The notes under the pieces are model-generated. The model ran no database searches and was not told where the DNA came from. It worked only from the letters and a program-made list of their open reading frames with translations. From contig NZ_JASBRN010000069.1 in assembly GCF_030149505.1 (NCBI RefSeq), positions 1 through 58,461 on the forward strand: 58,461 nucleotides of DNA, read 5' to 3'. Of this stretch, positions 58,258 through 58,461 are shown one piece after another. Within the stretch, counting starts at the first letter, position 1; each line of letters opens with the position of its first letter. A program made the position numbers and the translations under genes. The stretch is from Nocardioides sp. (GTDB lineage: Bacteria; Actinomycetota; Actinomycetes; Propionibacteriales; Nocardioidaceae).

Positions 58258-58461
58258 CGACTCGTCTTCACCCGCCCGCCACCCCCGCGCACGGCTCACG
58301 ACGTCGAGGCGAGCGCACTGCGCGGCTACTTGTTGCATTGACCCCAGGAACGGGCCTGGCGAGGCTCGCTCCAGGTGGCCGGTCCGTCGCTCGCAATGCG
58401 GCTGCCCACGCACCCGACCTGTCGGGTCCGTGTGGCTCTCATCTGGCATGCGCGGGCCGGC
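58258..58461. other. Window end, no gene seen
   Basis: About 200 bases upstream of the FHA gene. No coding region, tRNA or repeat recognised. Its GC content looks a little lower around TTGTTGCATTGACC (58331-58344), which might hold promoter elements of a gene beyond the window. Confidence 0.3.

Overview
This is a very GC-rich stretch of actinobacterial chromosome. Gene content and order (gatCAB, ligA, mnmA/cysteine desulfurase, proB-obgE-rpmA-rplU-rne, mreBCD-mrdA-rodA, ndk, folC) and the style of the intergenic repeats suggest Nocardioidaceae, probably Nocardioides or a close relative. Coding is dense, GTG starts are frequent and stop/start overlaps of 1 to 4 bases are common. At least a dozen genes look leaderless, with a TANNNT box six or seven bases before the start codon.

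Layout. 1-1.2 kb: the 3' end of a DUF222/HNH endonuclease and a DUF4287 protein. 1.2-7.1 kb: a five-gene minus-strand operon behind a cobalamin riboswitch. It encodes a secreted alpha-helical-repeat protein, a membrane-anchored DUF4430-like protein, and an ECF transporter (T component, double ATPase, S component). The two extracellular proteins match the alpha and beta domains of transcobalamin, so I read this as a split, surface-exposed vitamin B12 capture and uptake system. 7.2-13.4 kb: gatCAB, wrbA and ligA. 13.5-16.5 kb: an alpha/beta hydrolase and a TetR/DHA2 efflux pair. 16.6-24.4 kb: a core-MetE-like protein, mnmA, cysteine desulfurase, a membrane EEP nuclease-like protein, proB, obgE, rpmA and rplU. 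24.6-29.5 kb: rne and a TIGR03936 protein.

29.5-35.8 kb is an accessory block: an HTH_42/AlkZ-like protein, an MFS carrier, a secreted subtilisin, a DUF4190 membrane protein and a small cassette. The cassette holds a BrnT-like toxin, a ribbon-helix-helix antitoxin and a tautomerase-like protein. It is bounded by a 37-bp direct repeat, one copy of which is the 3' end of the radical SAM gene at 35.8-37.8 kb. The block separates that gene from its usual partner at 28.8 kb.

37.9-44.7 kb: two MFS exporters, a Ca2+/H+ antiporter, an esterase and an M1 aminopeptidase. 44.7-50.6 kb: the rod-shape/elongasome operon mreB-mreC-mreD-mrdA-rodA. 51-58.3 kb: ndk, a flavin split-barrel protein divergent from a frameshifted MocR/PdxR-type regulator, a DUF4233 protein with folC, an alcohol dehydrogenase, a GNAT acetyltransferase and a DUF1707-FHA protein. 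A 44-bp perfect palindrome at 16.5 kb has three degenerate tandem relatives at 51.4-51.6 kb, indicating a genomic family of terminator-like repeats.
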